The position numbers and the translations under genes are program-made. Source: an uncultured Spirochaetales bacterium (GTDB lineage Bacteria; Spirochaetota; Spirochaetia; JAFGXN01). From it: 64,000 bases of DNA. Each line of letters opens with the position of its first letter. The stretch's first letter is position 1. The notes below the pieces were generated by a model. That model was not told where the DNA came from. It made no database searches and saw only the letters and a program-made list of their open reading frames with translations. Location: contig CASEOG010000001.1 in the NCBI GenBank assembly GCA_949289575.1, positions 88,671 through 152,670 of the forward strand, in the 5' to 3' direction. This document shows positions 63,490 to 64,000 of the stretch, one piece after another.

Positions 63490-64000
63490 CTATTCCTTTT
63501 CGAACCTTTTCAGGATTTCGTTTGCCATTAAAGCGGCAATCATGGTCACTTTCGGACCGCGCGGCGGCTGCCGGTCGGTATCGCTGCTCCCGTCGCCGAA
63601 GAGCACCAGTCGGCCGCCGACCACGGTGCGGGCGACCGATTCGGTTGAGAGGCCGCCGATTCCGTTGGCCCCGACCGCAAAGCGTCCGTCGGGAAGGAAG
63701 GTTTCGGCAAACCACCGTTTTGCCTCTTTGTTATCGAAACCTTCCGCCAGTACCGTGCAGTCGGCAAAAATCTCCCGTGCCCGCTGCGGCGTCAGTTTTT
63801 CGTTATACAGCGACAGCTGCAAAGAAGGCTCGATGCGACGCAGGTTTTCGGCAAGCGCACCGGTTTTCGGCTGCCCCAGCTGATCGCGGAAAAAAAACTG
63901 CCGGTTCAGATTGCTTTCGCCGACCACATCGAAATCGGCCAGCACAAAACGGCGGAACCCGGACCGGACCAGAAGCATGGCGGTATTGCCGCCGATACCG
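63490..64000 (-). CDS. thiF: ThiF-like adenylyltransferase (start beyond window)
   Basis: At least 170 residues, open to the window edge. It has the nucleotide loop GIGGNTAMLLVRSGF, VLADFDVVGESNLNRQFFF and FADCTVLAEGFDN, all typical of ThiF/MoeB E1-like enzymes that adenylate the sulfur carrier ThiS. The downstream ThiD2-ThiE and ThiC genes support a thiamine role. The zinc CxxC pairs of long ThiF are not visible in this part. It ends one base before the next gene starts. Confidence 0.9.
   Translation of the reverse strand, partial: GIGGNTAMLLVRSGFRRFVLADFDVVGESNLNRQFFFRDQLGQPKTGALAENLRRIEPSLQLSLYNEKLTPQRAREIFADCTVLAEGFDNKEAKRWFAETFLPDGRFAVGANGIGGLSTESVARTVVGGRLVLFGDGSSDTDRQPPRGPKVTMIAALMANEILKRFEKE

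Noticed and set aside
63979-64000. A TPP riboswitch for the thi genes.
   Set aside because: The operon start lies outside the window; no such element is visible in front of thiC or the ThiD2-ThiE gene.

Overview
The window looks like chromosomal DNA from a spirochaete of the Treponema type. The main evidence is two tandem genes for the flagellar filament outer-layer protein FlaA (13816-15455), a RarA ATPase carrying the extra C-terminal domain I associate with treponemes, an M30-type lipoprotein protease, and many lipoproteins with loose spirochaetal lipoboxes. Base composition is moderate, near 50 % G+C by eye. Genes are tightly packed. Many starts are GTG or TTG. Promoters are almost all TTGACA-like with a 17-base spacer, and terminators are perfect GC-rich hairpins.

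Layout, left to right. 1-1388: end of pyrK and pyrD (orotate synthesis). 1463-7624, minus strand: an eight-gene run reading M23 peptidase, bactofilin, YaaR-like, RicT/PSP1, purM, purN, purD, purE, so envelope shape and purine synthesis probably share one promoter. 7691-13717: a lipoprotein, tatD, dus, dapB-dapA with an overlapping sugar acetyltransferase, and a steroid 5-alpha-reductase-like membrane enzyme. 13816-16606: two FlaA proteins and a lipoprotein. 16714-25782: aldolase, membrane acyltransferase-like protein, GH18 lipoprotein, dCMP deaminase, a TyrA-like dehydrogenase, an aldose-epimerase-like protein, an HdeD-like protein, and yicC-cmk-rpoZ-miaA. 25901-31000: lipoprotein, murC, YihY-like protein, ABC-F protein.

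31115-41512 is the accessory, surface-oriented part. It holds an M30-type protease, three paralogous lipoproteins built of Big2 immunoglobulin-like domains plus leucine-rich repeats, an orphan HsdS-like recognition domain, a rhodanese with a 58-residue zinc-ribbon protein, a transglutaminase-like lipoprotein and malate dehydrogenase. It also holds a short lipoprotein gene whose signal-peptide coding region contains a (CT)7 tract and whose body is a 21-base minisatellite. Changing the number of CT units would switch this gene between a truncated peptide, an acidic lipoprotein and a basic exported protein. I regard it as the most interesting locus here.

41580-48148 is a complete phosphate regulon (pstC-pstA-pstB-phoU-phoB-phoR-pstS) with a Pho-box-like direct repeat upstream and, unusually, pstS last. 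It is divergent from the rarA fusion gene. 51181-51651 carries five tRNA genes (His, Arg, Lys, Leu, Gly), followed by tig-clpP-clpX, an ornithine carbamoyltransferase and a DHH phosphoesterase. 56961-60485 holds GH3 and GH29-like glycosidases. 60530-64000 holds a secreted acidic protein and the thi genes thiC, a ThiD2-ThiE fusion and the start-less end of thiF.

Several genes (murC, rarA, yihY-like, the 7691-8578 lipoprotein, the 17795 membrane protein) have a -10 box only 6-7 bases before the start codon and no Shine-Dalgarno sequence. This suggests a set of leaderless mRNAs. I see no rRNA, CRISPR array, insertion sequence or prophage. Start sites were chosen from Shine-Dalgarno spacing and family length; all functions rest on motifs read by eye.
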